From: Ignavibacteria bacterium
Lineage (GTDB): Bacteria > Bacteroidota > Ignavibacteria > Tepidaquicellales > Tepidaquicellaceae
Direction of reading: 5' to 3'
DNA length: 64,000 bases
Assembly (NCBI GenBank): GCA_016716125.1
Contig: JADJWZ010000002.1
Coordinates: 270,107-334,106 of the forward strand
In this document: in pieces, positions 39,874 to 49,405 of the stretch
How the letters are laid out: each line of letters opens with the position of its first letter
Numbering within the stretch: position 1 is the stretch's first letter
Notes under the pieces: generated by a model
Database searches by the model: none
Told to the model about the DNA's origin: nothing
What the model saw: only the letters and a program-made list of their open reading frames with translations
Position numbers and translations under genes: made by a program

Positions 39874-41973
39874 TCATTTCAGCAGGAGCATTTTTTTTGT
39901 ATCAATTAAATTCCCGTCAGCTCTCATCACATAGAAATAAACCCCGCTTGGAATTCCCGCTGCATTGAAAACAGTCTCATGGTTTCCGGAAGGTTTGTCT
40001 TCATTAACCAGTGTTAAAATTTGATTACCTAAAATATCATAAATCTTTATTTCTAAAAATGCTTTTTTTGTTAGATTAAATTTTATAACAGTAGAGGGAT
40101 TAAACGGATTAGGATAATTCTGATGAAGCGTGTAATTGCTTTGAACAGCTGAATTAACTAAAACCGGTATGCTGCTTGCGGGATTTAAATACTTTGCGAT
40201 AATTCCGTTGCCACCCGAGATCCAGCCTTCGTCATTATTTTTAAAATAAATTCCGAATAATCTGTCCACAAAATTATTGTCATCCTCTTCCGTCCAGCTC
40301 ACGCCTGCGTTTGTGGATCTGTAAATGAATCCGAAATCACCGACAGCCCAGAAATTATCGATGCCGGAAATATGAATATTGTTCAGATAATTTCCCGGAG
40401 GAATGGTTTTTTCATTCCAGCTTGTACCGCCGTCAATAGTAAGAAAAATTTTATTGTTATAAGTAAAAGCAATGCCGGTGTTTTCGTTATAGAAATCAAT
40501 ACCGCCGACTGTACTGCCGAAGTCACCTGTATGAGGCACAAACCAGTTATTTCCTGAGTCAGTAGTTTTATATATTTTCTTTTCCTGTGAAGAATACCAT
40601 CCGGTATTTGAATTTATAAACTGTATATCAGTAATTTCAAAATTCTGATCAGCTTGAATTGCTGCGGTTGTATTAAATCCGTCAGTTGTTTTTATAAGCA
40701 GTCCTGAATCACCGCATACCCATCCGTTATTTTCATTAAAAAAATATAATGCATTAAGTGAACGCTGCGTATTGAGATTTACAGTTTCCCAGTCAGCTCC
40801 GCTGTTTGTTGTCTTAATTAATTTCCCCAAATATCCGGCGCAGTAGCCGGTATTTTCCGACGGCATTGAAATATTGAAAAGAAAATCATTTGTTGCTCCG
40901 GCCTGAGATCTGATCCAGTCAATACCGCCGTTAGTTGTTTTTACGAAACTTCCCTGACCGCCGCATCCGAATCCGGTGTTGTCATTAATGAAATCGATCG
41001 AATAAATGAAATTCCTGAAACCGGAAGTTTTAACTGACCAGTTTAATCCGCTGTTCAAAGATTTCTGAATCGAACCTTTATTGCCAACGCTTAATATATT
41101 TTCTGTACCGAAAGCCCTGACGGAATACTGAGCTTCTGAAGTAGATGAAGTAAGACCTGTCCAGTTCAGACCGCCGTTAGTAGTTTTGAAAATACTTCCA
41201 TAATCGCTTGATGCAAATCCGGTCAGTGCATCTCCGAATGAGATACAATAAAACCAGTAACCTGTCTGAGTGGAAGAGCCGGTCCAGCTTAGACCTGCAT
41301 TTGTGCTGCGGAGAATAGTTCCGTATGCTCCGCTGATAAAAGCGTTAAGCGAATCCCTGAACATTATATCAAAGAAATAATTATTGTTCCCGGTATTGAT
41401 CTGCTGCCATGTCTCTCCGTAATCAGCTGATCTTGCATAGGCTCCGTTAAGTCCGGCGGCAAGAAAAACATTTTCGTAAACTGCACAGCTTGTAAGCGAC
41501 CTTGTAATGTTCGTTTGTTTTCTTTCAAAAGTATTTCCTCCGTCAGTTGTTTTCATAACAATTCCGGTATCACCAACAATAATGCCGGTATTTGCATCCA
41601 GGAATCTGACGCAGAATAAGTTTCCGGTAGTACCTGAAATTATTTCATCCCAAATCACTCCGCCATTTGTTGTTTTAAAAATCGATCCGTAAAGACCGCA
41701 AGCCCATCCGCTGTTTTCATCATTGAAAGACAGAGAACGGATACTCTCTTTAGTTTTAGTTTTATTGACTTTCCAGGTGTCACCGCCGTCGGTAGTTTTT
41801 ATGATCGTGCCGCCGTCACCGCATGCGTATCCCGTGCTGCTGTTTATGAAATGAGAACCGAATAGAATATTTCCCTGAGGAAGCGGATTTTGCCACTGCC
41901 ATTGAGAAAAGACGGATGAAGTTATTGTCGTATGTATAATAAGGAATATAAATTTCAGATAATGAGATGTCAT
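39874..41973 (-). CDS. Type IX-secreted YCF48/Asp-box beta-propeller protein
   Basis: 699 residues. Signal peptide, then about a dozen propeller blades with repeated Asp-box motifs such as TTDGGDTW, TTNGGVIW, STNAGLSW and TTDSGNNW, each preceded by G-x-I-x-K/R-T, as in YCF48-like repeats. The sorting tail begins QNYPNPFNPSTVIKFNLTKK near residue 615 and ends KKMLLLK. Predicted cell-surface or secreted; function unknown. It reads divergently from murI. It is similar in style to the gene at 36598 but uses shorter blades. Confidence 0.88.
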   Translation of the reverse strand: MTSHYLKFIFLIIHTTITSSVFSQWQWQNPLPQGNILFGSHFINSSTGYACGDGGTIIKTTDGGDTWKVNKTKTKESIRSLSFNDENSGWACGLYGSIFKTTNGGVIWDEIISGTTGNLFCVRFLDANTGIIVGDTGIVMKTTDGGNTFERKQTNITRSLTSCAVYENVFLAAGLNGAYARSADYGETWQQINTGNNNYFFDIMFRDSLNAFISGAYGTILRSTNAGLSWTGSSTQTGYWFYCISFGDALTGFASSDYGSIFKTTNGGLNWTGLTSSTSEAQYSVRAFGTENILSVGNKGSIQKSLNSGLNWSVKTSGFRNFIYSIDFINDNTGFGCGGQGSFVKTTNGGIDWIRSQAGATNDFLFNISMPSENTGYCAGYLGKLIKTTNSGADWETVNLNTQRSLNALYFFNENNGWVCGDSGLLIKTTDGFNTTAAIQADQNFEITDIQFINSNTGWYSSQEKKIYKTTDSGNNWFVPHTGDFGSTVGGIDFYNENTGIAFTYNNKIFLTIDGGTSWNEKTIPPGNYLNNIHISGIDNFWAVGDFGFIYRSTNAGVSWTEEDDNNFVDRLFGIYFKNNDEGWISGGNGIIAKYLNPASSIPVLVNSAVQSNYTLHQNYPNPFNPSTVIKFNLTKKAFLEIKIYDILGNQILTLVNEDKPSGNHETVFNAAGIPSGVYFYVMRADGNLIDTKKMLLLK

Positions 41974-42063
41974 TATAATTAATTATGCTGTGGTTAAAAT
42001 CGTTACATTTATAGAATAATATAAATTGATTAATTTAAAAGAAACATTCCAAATAAAAATTAA

Positions 42064-42879
42064 TTGAAAAAGAAAATAACCGGAAGAAGTCCTATCGGTG
42101 TCTTTGATTCCGGTATAGGCGGATTAACTGTAGCGAAGTCGTTATTTGAAATACTTCCCAACGAAAATATAATCTATCTCGGCGATACTGCCCGGCTTCC
42201 TTACGGCACAAAATCAAAAGAGACTGTAATAAAATATTCACTTGAGATCACAAAATTCCTTCTGCATAAAAATGTCAAGATGGTGGTAGTCGCCTGCAAC
42301 ACTGCGTCATCAGTGGCTTTGCCATATCTCAGAAAGATCACAAAGCTTCCTGTCATCGGAGTGATAAAGCCGGGCAGTAAAGCTGCTGTAGCCGAAACCA
42401 ATAATTTTAAGATCGGTGTCATCGGCACTCTCGGGACAATTCAGAGTTACGCTTACAAAACTCAGATCCATCAGATTGAAAGGGATACGGAAGTGTTCTC
42501 AAAAGCCTGCAGCCTTTTCGTTCAGCTCGCTGAAGACGGATGGACGGAAAATAAAATTGCGGAAATGACAGCGAAAGAATATCTGAGTGAATTTAAAAAA
42601 ATGAATATAGACACGCTTATACTCGGATGCACTCATTATCCTATTTTAAAAAATACCATTTCAAAAGTAATGGGAAAAAAAATTAATCTTATAGACTCAG
42701 GAGAAGAGGCGGCAAAGGAAGTCAGCCGAATACTTGTTCAGAACCATATGCTGAACAGTCAGAAGAAAAGCGGAGTGCATAAATTTTATGTAACCGACTT
42801 TCAGAAAAAATTCAAGGAGATAAGCGAGAGATTTCTGGGGCAGCCGATTCATGATGTGAAGAAGGTAAAGCTCAGCTGA
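42064..42879 (+). CDS. murI: Glutamate racemase
   Basis: Makes D-glutamate for peptidoglycan. 271 residues, usual length. FDSGIGGLTVAKSL near residue 13, catalytic Cys in VVACNTASS near 77 and in LILGCTHYPIL near 187. The start must be TTG at 42064 because the conserved amino end PIGVFDSG begins at residue 10 and no ATG precedes it. pyrE follows on the same strand after 68 bases. Confidence 0.95.
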   Translation: MKKKITGRSPIGVFDSGIGGLTVAKSLFEILPNENIIYLGDTARLPYGTKSKETVIKYSLEITKFLLHKNVKMVVVACNTASSVALPYLRKITKLPVIGVIKPGSKAAVAETNNFKIGVIGTLGTIQSYAYKTQIHQIERDTEVFSKACSLFVQLAEDGWTENKIAEMTAKEYLSEFKKMNIDTLILGCTHYPILKNTISKVMGKKINLIDSGEEAAKEVSRILVQNHMLNSQKKSGVHKFYVTDFQKKFKEISERFLGQPIHDVKKVKLS

Positions 42880-42947
42880 AAATTTTTTCAAAGAAAAAAA
42901 TTTTACCGGGAATAAAAAAGATTATCATATAATAAAATATTAAATTA

Positions 42948-43526
42948 ATGACTGAAACAGAAGTAATTGACATATTCAAAAAAACCGGCGCAATGCTTGA
43001 AGGACATTTCATACTTACTTCGGGATTTCACAGTCCGCATTATTTTCAGTGTGCGAAAGTTCTGCAGTATCCGAAATTCAATACACTGTTTTCATCAATG
43101 ATAGCCGCGCATTTCGGTGAAACAAAGATAGACGCAGTCATTACACCGGCAGTTGGCGGTATAGTATTCGGCACGGAAGTAGGAAGGCAGATGAATAAGC
43201 GCACAATTTTCGCCGAGAGGGAAAACGGAAAGATGACTTTGAGAAGAGGATTTGAAATTAAACCGGGTGAGAATTATTTAGTCTGCGAAGATGTGGTAAC
43301 AACAGGCGGAAGTGTATTTGAAGTAATAGAGCTGTTAAAGGAATACGGCGCAAATGCAGCCGGAGTAGGATTTATTATTGACAGAAGCAACGGAAAGGCG
43401 GACTTCGGTACGAAGCAGTATTCACTCGCAAAAATGGAAGTGATAAAATATGCAGAAGACGAACTGCCCGAATGGTTAGAAAAGATCCCCGTTACCAAAC
43501 CCGGCAGCAGGGATCTTAAAAATTAA
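42948..43526 (+). CDS. pyrE: Orotate phosphoribosyltransferase
   Basis: Converts orotate and PRPP to OMP in pyrimidine synthesis. 192 residues. LEGHFILTSGFHSPHYFQCAKVLQYP is a hallmark, and the PRPP-binding loop is YLVCEDVVTTGGSVFEVIEL near residue 110. Start ATG at 42948. It ends 2 bases from the convergent META-domain gene. Confidence 0.95.
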   Translation: MTETEVIDIFKKTGAMLEGHFILTSGFHSPHYFQCAKVLQYPKFNTLFSSMIAAHFGETKIDAVITPAVGGIVFGTEVGRQMNKRTIFAERENGKMTLRRGFEIKPGENYLVCEDVVTTGGSVFEVIELLKEYGANAAGVGFIIDRSNGKADFGTKQYSLAKMEVIKYAEDELPEWLEKIPVTKPGSRDLKN

Positions 43527-43528
43527 AT

Positions 43529-44281
43529 TTATTTATCTGAAACTCGGAATCTTGCCAGCACGACTTTTCCGTTATGGAGAATAAGGTCTGTATTATTTTC
43601 GATAGAATATTGCCCTACAAGTCCGAGCGCATCTTTGAATATCAATTCCATTTCCATCTCAGGACATGCCATCATAGTTGAGATCTCAATATTGATCTTC
43701 ATCGCATTATCATTATTTCTTTTGAATCTGCCGCCGAGCGAATTACAGAATTTTGCGCTTACTTTTTTATCATCACTAAAATTAATAGTATAAGCTGCGC
43801 CGTTTGAACCTGTCCCGACAGGTTTTCCGACAAGTTCGTAAAGCTCCCAGTTTGTATTGGTCAGAGGTGTTTCAAGAGAATTGCCTTCGAGTTTTGCAAG
43901 CAGCATTTTACCGCTTTGCAGCATAAGTATATTATCTTTTAAAATAATATTGTTCGTCTTTTTAAGAGCTTTAATGAATGCTGTTTCTGTTTCCATATTA
44001 TCGCACATCATCCTTGTAGCAGCCGCAGTGATCTTTAATTTATATGTACCGTCGAATGAATAAGAGCCGCTGATACTGTTGCAGCTTGCGTTACCGGTGA
44101 AATTACCGTCTTCAGAGAAAATTAAAAACGGGGTTTGCATTTTATCTGATGATTCTGAAACAACTCCATTTGACAATTCCGCAAGCATCCATTTTTTACC
44201 GGTAAGAGAAACTTCCTGTGCGGAAAGATTGGAAGTGAAATGAACTGAGAGGAAAAAGAGAATTAATGAAAGCTTTAGCAT
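43529..44281 (-). CDS. Two-META-domain (HslJ-like) envelope protein
   Basis: About 250 residues from ATG at 44281. That start is preferred over one 36 codons upstream because it opens directly with a signal peptide (MLKLSLILFFLSVHFTSNLSAQE). Two META domains follow: GKKWMLAELSNG with GNASCNSISGSYSFDG and AATRMMCDNMETETAFIKAL, then TNWELYELVGKPVG with CNSLGGRF and STMMACPEMEMEL. HslJ-like proteins are linked to heat or novobiocin tolerance; the exact role here is unknown. Predicted periplasmic. The upstream region carries the repeats at 44367-44490. Confidence 0.85.
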   Translation of the reverse strand: MLKLSLILFFLSVHFTSNLSAQEVSLTGKKWMLAELSNGVVSESSDKMQTPFLIFSEDGNFTGNASCNSISGSYSFDGTYKLKITAAATRMMCDNMETETAFIKALKKTNNIILKDNILMLQSGKMLLAKLEGNSLETPLTNTNWELYELVGKPVGTGSNGAAYTINFSDDKKVSAKFCNSLGGRFKRNNDNAMKINIEISTMMACPEMEMELIFKDALGLVGQYSIENNTDLILHNGKVVLARFRVSDK

Positions 44282-44366
44282 TTGAGTTTGATTTTTTTGC
44301 AAATATATGTCAATTTGTAAAGTTTTGAAATGGAGAAAGGTGGATGAAGTATTTATCCCGCTATTT

Positions 44367-44490
44367 CCCGCTGAGTCCGAAGAGCGCATGACTCAACGGG
44401 GACAGCACGAGACTCAAAGGGGGACGGCAGTATTTTGCTTCGCAGATTTACCCGCTGAGTCCGAAGAGCGCGTGACTCAACGGCGGACAG
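44367..44490. repeat. Two copies of a 40-base GAGTC/GACTC hairpin element
   Basis: cccgctgagtccgaagagcgc followed by a/g-tgactcaacgg and ggacag, at 44367-44405 and 44451-44490. Each can fold with ctgagtc against gactcaa. Between them is a partial copy (gagactcaaaggggga). They lie in the divergent gap between the META gene and the acyl-CoA dehydrogenase gene. Confidence 0.85.
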
Positions 44491-44557
44491 TAGGGATGTC
44501 GTTTATTTTTTAAGGTGATACTAATAATTTAACATTTCAGTAAAAATTTAATATCAC

Positions 44558-44565
44558 TATATTTG
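44558..44565 (+). promoter_or_regulatory. Possible Bacteroidetes-type -7 box
   Basis: tatatttg matches the TAnnTTTG -7 consensus of the Bacteroidetes housekeeping promoter and lies 33 bases before the acyl-CoA dehydrogenase ATG. No clear TTG was placed at the expected -33 spacing, so this is tentative. Confidence 0.3.
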
Positions 44566-44597
44566 CAATTCAAATTTCTAATCAGAATAAAAATTAT

Positions 44598-45743
44598 ATG
44601 GATTTTAATTTATCAGAACAGGAGCTTGCCGTTCAGCAACTGGCAAGGGATTTTGCCCGGAATGAAATTGCGCCTCATGTTATGAAGTATGACGAATCGC
44701 AGGAATTCCCAATGGAGATTGCAAAGAAGCTTGGTGATATAGGATTTCTCGGGATAATTTTCCCGGAGGAATTCGGCGGCTCGGGATTCTCTACAATTGA
44801 ATATGCGATCATTGTTGAAGAAATTTCAAAAGTAGATCCTTCAATGGGATTGACAATAGCAGCGCATAACGGACTTTGCACAAATCACATATTCAGTTAT
44901 GCAAATGATGAACTTAAGAAAAAATACCTTCCCGATCTCACTACTGGTAAAAAGCTCGGAGCATGGGGACTTACAGAAAACGTTTCAGGCAGTGATGCAG
45001 CGGGCATGGCGACTACCGCTGAAAGAAAGAACGGTCATTACATTATAAACGGAAGCAAACTTTTTATCACGCACGGAAGCGTTGGAGAAACTGCTGTTGT
45101 AACTGCTGTAACTGATAAATCAAAAAATAAAAACGGTATATCGGCATTCATTCTTGAAAAAGGATGGAAAGGATTTAAGACCGGCAAGAAAGAAAATAAA
45201 TTAGGTATGCGTTCATCGGATACTGCAGAACTTATATTTGACAATGTGGAAGTACCCGCGGAAAATCTGATCGGCGAAGAAGGCCAGGGATTCAAACAAT
45301 GCATGCAGATACTTGATGGAGGAAGAATTGCAATTGCAGCGCTTTCACTCGGCATTGCTCAGGGAGCTCTGGACGCCTCGCTTAAATATTCCAAAGAAAG
45401 AAAACAGTTCGGTAAATCATTATCTGAGTTTCAGGGAATTCAGTTTAAGCTGTCCGATATGGCTACAGAAGCTGATGCAGCGAGATTAATGGTTTACAAA
45501 GCCGCCTGGATGAAAGATAACGGAATGAATATAAATCTCAGCGCAGCGATGGCGAAATTATATGCGAGTGAGATCGCAACAAAAGCTACTAATGAAGCTA
45601 TTCAGATACACGGAGGATACGGATTTATAAAGGAATTTCCGGTTGAAAAATTATACCGGGATGTAAAACTTATGACGATAGGTGAAGGAACTTCGGAAGT
45701 TCAGAAGATGGTGATAGCAAGAAATATTCTTAATATGTTCTGA
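44598..45743 (+). CDS. Acyl-CoA dehydrogenase (short-chain/butyryl type)
   Basis: FAD enzyme of beta-oxidation, 381 residues, normal length. Amino helix bundle MDFNLSEQELAVQQLARDFA; FAD/substrate signature WGLTENVSGSDAAGMATTA near residue 125; IQIHGGYGFIKEFPVEKLYRDVK near 335; catalytic Glu in IGEGTSEVQKMVIAR near 360. It would oxidise short acyl-CoA with an ETF acceptor. Start ATG at 44598; ends at the terminator at 45773. Confidence 0.95.
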   Translation: MDFNLSEQELAVQQLARDFARNEIAPHVMKYDESQEFPMEIAKKLGDIGFLGIIFPEEFGGSGFSTIEYAIIVEEISKVDPSMGLTIAAHNGLCTNHIFSYANDELKKKYLPDLTTGKKLGAWGLTENVSGSDAAGMATTAERKNGHYIINGSKLFITHGSVGETAVVTAVTDKSKNKNGISAFILEKGWKGFKTGKKENKLGMRSSDTAELIFDNVEVPAENLIGEEGQGFKQCMQILDGGRIAIAALSLGIAQGALDASLKYSKERKQFGKSLSEFQGIQFKLSDMATEADAARLMVYKAAWMKDNGMNINLSAAMAKLYASEIATKATNEAIQIHGGYGFIKEFPVEKLYRDVKLMTIGEGTSEVQKMVIARNILNMF

Positions 45744-45772
45744 TAACAGAAAATATTTTTTTAAAGCCAATC

Positions 45773-45797
45773 TCACTTTTCGAGCTTGGCTTTTTTT
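45773..45797 (+). terminator. Rho-independent terminator after acyl-CoA dehydrogenase
   Basis: aaagccaa (45773-45780) pairs with ttggcttt (45786-45793), and the T-run continues to about 45797. It lies 30 bases past the stop codon and separates the gene from ftsY. Confidence 0.85.
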
Positions 45798-45839
45798 GTT
45801 TGAAAGTAATTACATTTATTAAAATTTTATAAAACAGAA

Positions 45840-46784
45840 TTGGCATTTTTAGATAAAATAGGATTTGGAAAATTAAAGGAAGGTCTTAATAAAACAAAGG
45901 ATAATCTCATCGGTAAAGTTAACCGCCTTGTCAATGCAAGGGGAGTGATAGATGATGAATTCCTTTCTGAGCTGGAGGAGATCTTTATTTCATCGGATCT
46001 GGGAATTGATACAACAGAGGTGCTGATAGCGCGGATCAAGGAAAGAGCAATTACGGATAAATATATTGATCAGAAGGAATTGAATGAACTCATCAACGGT
46101 GAGATCAGAAAAGTATTTAATGAGACAGCATCAGAATTCAAATCATTTGACTTCGAACTGAAACAGAAACCTTATGTAATAATAGTAGTCGGAGTGAACG
46201 GAGTCGGAAAGACGACATCGATCGGAAAACTTGCAAACAATTTTAAGATAGCCGGAAAGAGTGTACTGATTGGTTCAGCGGATACATTCAGAGCTGCTGC
46301 AAATGATCAGCTGGAGATCTGGGCGAAAAGAGCGGACGTTGAGATAATACAGAGCAAGAGCACTTCAGATCCGGCTTCAGTTGCATTTGATACTGTGAAT
46401 TCAGCCGTCTCAAAAGGAACAGATGTAGTCATAATCGATACTGCCGGAAGACTGCACAATAAATCCCATCTGATGGAGGAACTGAAAAAAATCAAGAGAG
46501 TAATTCAGAAAGTAATTCCGGAAGCTCCTCATGAAACGTTCATAGTCATTGACGCGACTACGGGACAGAACGGACTCAATCAGGCGATGGAATTTTCTAA
46601 AGCTCTTGACGGGCTTACGGGTATTATTCTTACCAAGCTTGACGGCACAGCCAAAGGCGGGATTGTTTTGAAAATTAATAAAGAAATGAAACTGCCGGTA
46701 AGATTTATAGGAGTAGGTGAACAGATAGATGATCTTCAGGTTTTCGACAGCAAGAGTTTTACAGAGGCTTTGTTTGAAAAATAA
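45840..46784 (+). CDS. ftsY: Signal recognition particle receptor FtsY
   Basis: SRP-receptor GTPase for co-translational membrane targeting. 314 residues, N and G domains only; the long acidic A domain of the E. coli protein is absent. GTPase motifs: G1 GVNGVGKTTSIGKLANNF near residue 115, DTAGRLHNKSHLMEELKK near 200, LTKLDGTAKGGI near 260. The start is TTG at 45840 (MAFLDKIGFGKLKEGL), which matches the usual FtsY amino end. It sits 78 bases upstream of mutL. Confidence 0.95.
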   Translation: MAFLDKIGFGKLKEGLNKTKDNLIGKVNRLVNARGVIDDEFLSELEEIFISSDLGIDTTEVLIARIKERAITDKYIDQKELNELINGEIRKVFNETASEFKSFDFELKQKPYVIIVVGVNGVGKTTSIGKLANNFKIAGKSVLIGSADTFRAAANDQLEIWAKRADVEIIQSKSTSDPASVAFDTVNSAVSKGTDVVIIDTAGRLHNKSHLMEELKKIKRVIQKVIPEAPHETFIVIDATTGQNGLNQAMEFSKALDGLTGIILTKLDGTAKGGIVLKINKEMKLPVRFIGVGEQIDDLQVFDSKSFTEALFEK

Positions 46785-46862
46785 ATTTCTTTATTTTTAT
46801 AAAGCTGATATTTTTATCAGCAGTATTTTATTCTGTTAAACTAATTTCAACAGTAATTTCAA

Positions 46863-48719
46863 TTGACCGAAAATAAAATTAAAATATTACCGCAGTCTCT
46901 TTCAAATAAAATTGCAGCCGGCGAAGTTGTAAACAGACCTGAGTCTGTTGTCAAAGAGCTTATAGAAAACTCTATTGACAGCGGAGCAAAGAATATTACT
47001 CTGTTAATAAAGGACGCAGGAAAAAGTCTGATACAGGTCATTGATGACGGATCGGGAATGAATGAAGAAGATGCTCTGATTTGTTTTCAGAGACATTCCA
47101 CGAGCAAGATCGCTGAAATAGAAGATCTCGAAAATATACTCACGCTCGGATTCAGAGGCGAAGCGCTTGCATCAATTGCCTCCATTTCTCATGTGGAATT
47201 AAAAACAAGAACCTCCGGTGAAGATGTTGGAATTCTCATAAAGACTGAAGGCGGGGAGATCACTGAGAGATCAAAGACAAGCTGTGAGACAGGCACTTCG
47301 ATAGCAGTCAGGAATTTATTTTACAATACACCGGGCAGAAGGAATTTTCTGAAATCTGATCAGACGGAATTCAGACATATTTATGAATCATTTGTAAGAC
47401 TTGCATTATCACATCCCGATACTGCATTTACTTTTTTCAATAATGAAAATGAAGTATTCAAATTAAGTTCATCAGATCTTAAAACAAGGATCAGCGAACT
47501 CTTCGGAGATAAAATTCCCGGTTACCTTCTGGAAGTAAAGAACGGAAACGAGATCATTAAGGTAAGCGGATTTATTTCAAAACCAAATTTCACAAAGAAG
47601 TCAAAACAGGATCAGTACTTTTATCTTAACGGCAGATTCTTTGTCAGCCGTTCGCTTAATTTTTCGGTCTATTCCGGATTTGATCATCTGATAGAAAAAG
47701 GAGACTACCCTTCTTTCTTTCTGTTCATAGATCTTCTTCCCGGTAAAGCTGATGTTAATGTTCATCCTTCAAAGATGGAAGTAAAGTTCGAAGATGAAAG
47801 CGCTGTGTTCGGATTTATAAGAAATTCAGTAAAGGAAACATTAAGGAATTCAGATCTGACATTTGATATTGGATTTGACAATTCGATCTCATTTCCGGAA
47901 AAGACAGAGAGCTTTCATTACAAGAATGAGAAACAGTCCGGGACAGAGACAAGCCGCAGCAGCGGATTTGGTCAGGGAAGTTCCGGTCAGAAAATTTTTA
48001 CGGGAAATGAATTCTCAAATAAATCAGCAAACATTCACTCAATATTCGAAGCATCGAGATCTCCTGCAGATGAAAACATTCCCGATATACCCGCAGATAA
48101 AAGCGATGTTCAGAACAGAATATTCGAACACAGTAAAAAATCCGATTCTGCAAATTTCAATGTATGGCAGTATCAGCATAAATATATAATGTGTCAGACT
48201 GAAACAGGTCTGATGATTATTGATCAGCATGCAGCGCATGAAAGGATATTGTATGAAAGAGCTTCGATGTGGCTGGATTCTCAATCGTCATTCTCACAAC
48301 AGCTTCTCATTCCTGTCAGATTTAAGCTTACGAAAATAGATTATCATATTGCAGAATCGCTTTATGATGAATTCAGAAATCTCGGATTTAATCTTACTAT
48401 GATGAAGGACGACACAGTGGAAGTGACAGGTTTGCCGTCGGATGTAAAGATCGGCGATGAAGCTAAAATATTTCAGGACCTTATAGATCAGTTCAAGGAA
48501 TACGAACTGAAGCTGAATCTTGAAAAGAGAGATAACCTTGCAAAATCATTTGCATGCAGAAGCGCGATAAAATCCGGTGACAAGCTTTCATTTCATGAAA
48601 TGACCTCGCTTATAGATGACCTCTTTGCGGCAAAGATGCCGTATGTATGTCCGCACGGAAGACCGACACTTATCAGAATTACGACTGATGAACTTGATAA
48701 AAGATTCAGCAGATCATGA
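46863..48719 (+). CDS. mutL: DNA mismatch repair protein MutL
   Basis: 618 residues. GHKL ATPase: ELIENSIDSGAKNITL, DDGSGMNEEDA, RHSTSKI and GFRGEALASIASIS. The carboxyl domain carries DQHAAHERILYE (DQHA-X2-E-X4-E) near residue 454, FACRSAIKSG and CPHGRP, the metal-binding motifs of endonuclease-active MutL, so this is the nicking type used with MutS in organisms without MutH. The start is TTG at 46863 (MTENKIKILPQSL). Confidence 0.95.
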   Translation: MTENKIKILPQSLSNKIAAGEVVNRPESVVKELIENSIDSGAKNITLLIKDAGKSLIQVIDDGSGMNEEDALICFQRHSTSKIAEIEDLENILTLGFRGEALASIASISHVELKTRTSGEDVGILIKTEGGEITERSKTSCETGTSIAVRNLFYNTPGRRNFLKSDQTEFRHIYESFVRLALSHPDTAFTFFNNENEVFKLSSSDLKTRISELFGDKIPGYLLEVKNGNEIIKVSGFISKPNFTKKSKQDQYFYLNGRFFVSRSLNFSVYSGFDHLIEKGDYPSFFLFIDLLPGKADVNVHPSKMEVKFEDESAVFGFIRNSVKETLRNSDLTFDIGFDNSISFPEKTESFHYKNEKQSGTETSRSSGFGQGSSGQKIFTGNEFSNKSANIHSIFEASRSPADENIPDIPADKSDVQNRIFEHSKKSDSANFNVWQYQHKYIMCQTETGLMIIDQHAAHERILYERASMWLDSQSSFSQQLLIPVRFKLTKIDYHIAESLYDEFRNLGFNLTMMKDDTVEVTGLPSDVKIGDEAKIFQDLIDQFKEYELKLNLEKRDNLAKSFACRSAIKSGDKLSFHEMTSLIDDLFAAKMPYVCPHGRPTLIRITTDELDKRFSRS

Positions 48720-48787
48720 AACTTAAGAATAAGTTTTAAGTTTTATCTAATTAATTTATATTACAAAAACTTTTTAACTTTAATTAT

Positions 48788-49405
48788 ATGAGTATGGATA
48801 TTGCATTCGGAATTTTACTCGGCATAGGTTTGTCGGCTGCTGCAGGATTCAGAGTCTTCATTCCTTTACTTGTTACGAATATCGCTTCAATGCTCGGATA
48901 CGTGGAGCTGACCGGAGGTTTTGAATGGATGGGCGGATGGATAGCGTTTGCAGCTTTTTCTGCCGCTACGTTAGTCGAAGTGTTCGCTTACTATATTCCA
49001 TGGCTTGATAATTTACTTGATACAATTTCAGGTCCGCTTGCAATGATAGCGGGAACAGTTCTGACTGCTTCCTTTCTTACTGAAGCGAATCCTCTTCTGC
49101 AATGGGTGCTCGGAATTATAGTAGGCGGAGGTACTGCCGGAATTGTTAAAGTCGGCGCGAGCGCTGCTAGACTTACTTCCACTGCGACTACAGGCGGAAC
49201 AGGAAATGCCGTTGTCGCTACTTCAGAAAATGTTATGTCAGCCGCAACAGCGATACTGACTTTTATTATACCATTTGTAACTGCATTCCTTGTACTGCTT
49301 ATTATAATTTATTTAATAAGAAAATTCTCAGTTATTAAAAAATCATGGAAACGAAGGGAGGAAGAAGAGGATATTGAGAAAACACTTAGTGAGAAAGAAT
49401 TCTGA
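48788..49405 (+). CDS. DUF4126 family membrane protein
   Basis: 205 residues with several transmembrane segments. IAFGILLGIGLSAAAGFRVFIPLLVTNIASMLG opens the DUF4126 domain; EVFAYYIPWLDNLLDTISGPLAMIAGT lies near residue 62, then a Gly/Ala/Thr-rich stretch and a strongly hydrophobic final helix (FIIPFVTAFLVLLIIIYLI) followed by a charged tail. Function unknown. Its TGA directly abuts the convergent DinB-fold gene's stop. Confidence 0.85.
   Translation: MSMDIAFGILLGIGLSAAAGFRVFIPLLVTNIASMLGYVELTGGFEWMGGWIAFAAFSAATLVEVFAYYIPWLDNLLDTISGPLAMIAGTVLTASFLTEANPLLQWVLGIIVGGGTAGIVKVGASAARLTSTATTGGTGNAVVATSENVMSAATAILTFIIPFVTAFLVLLIIIYLIRKFSVIKKSWKRREEEEDIEKTLSEKEF

Noticed and set aside
44282..44389. 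Upstream start for the META-domain gene
   Set aside because: The extra 36 residues precede a clear signal peptide at 44281 and overlap repeat sequence.
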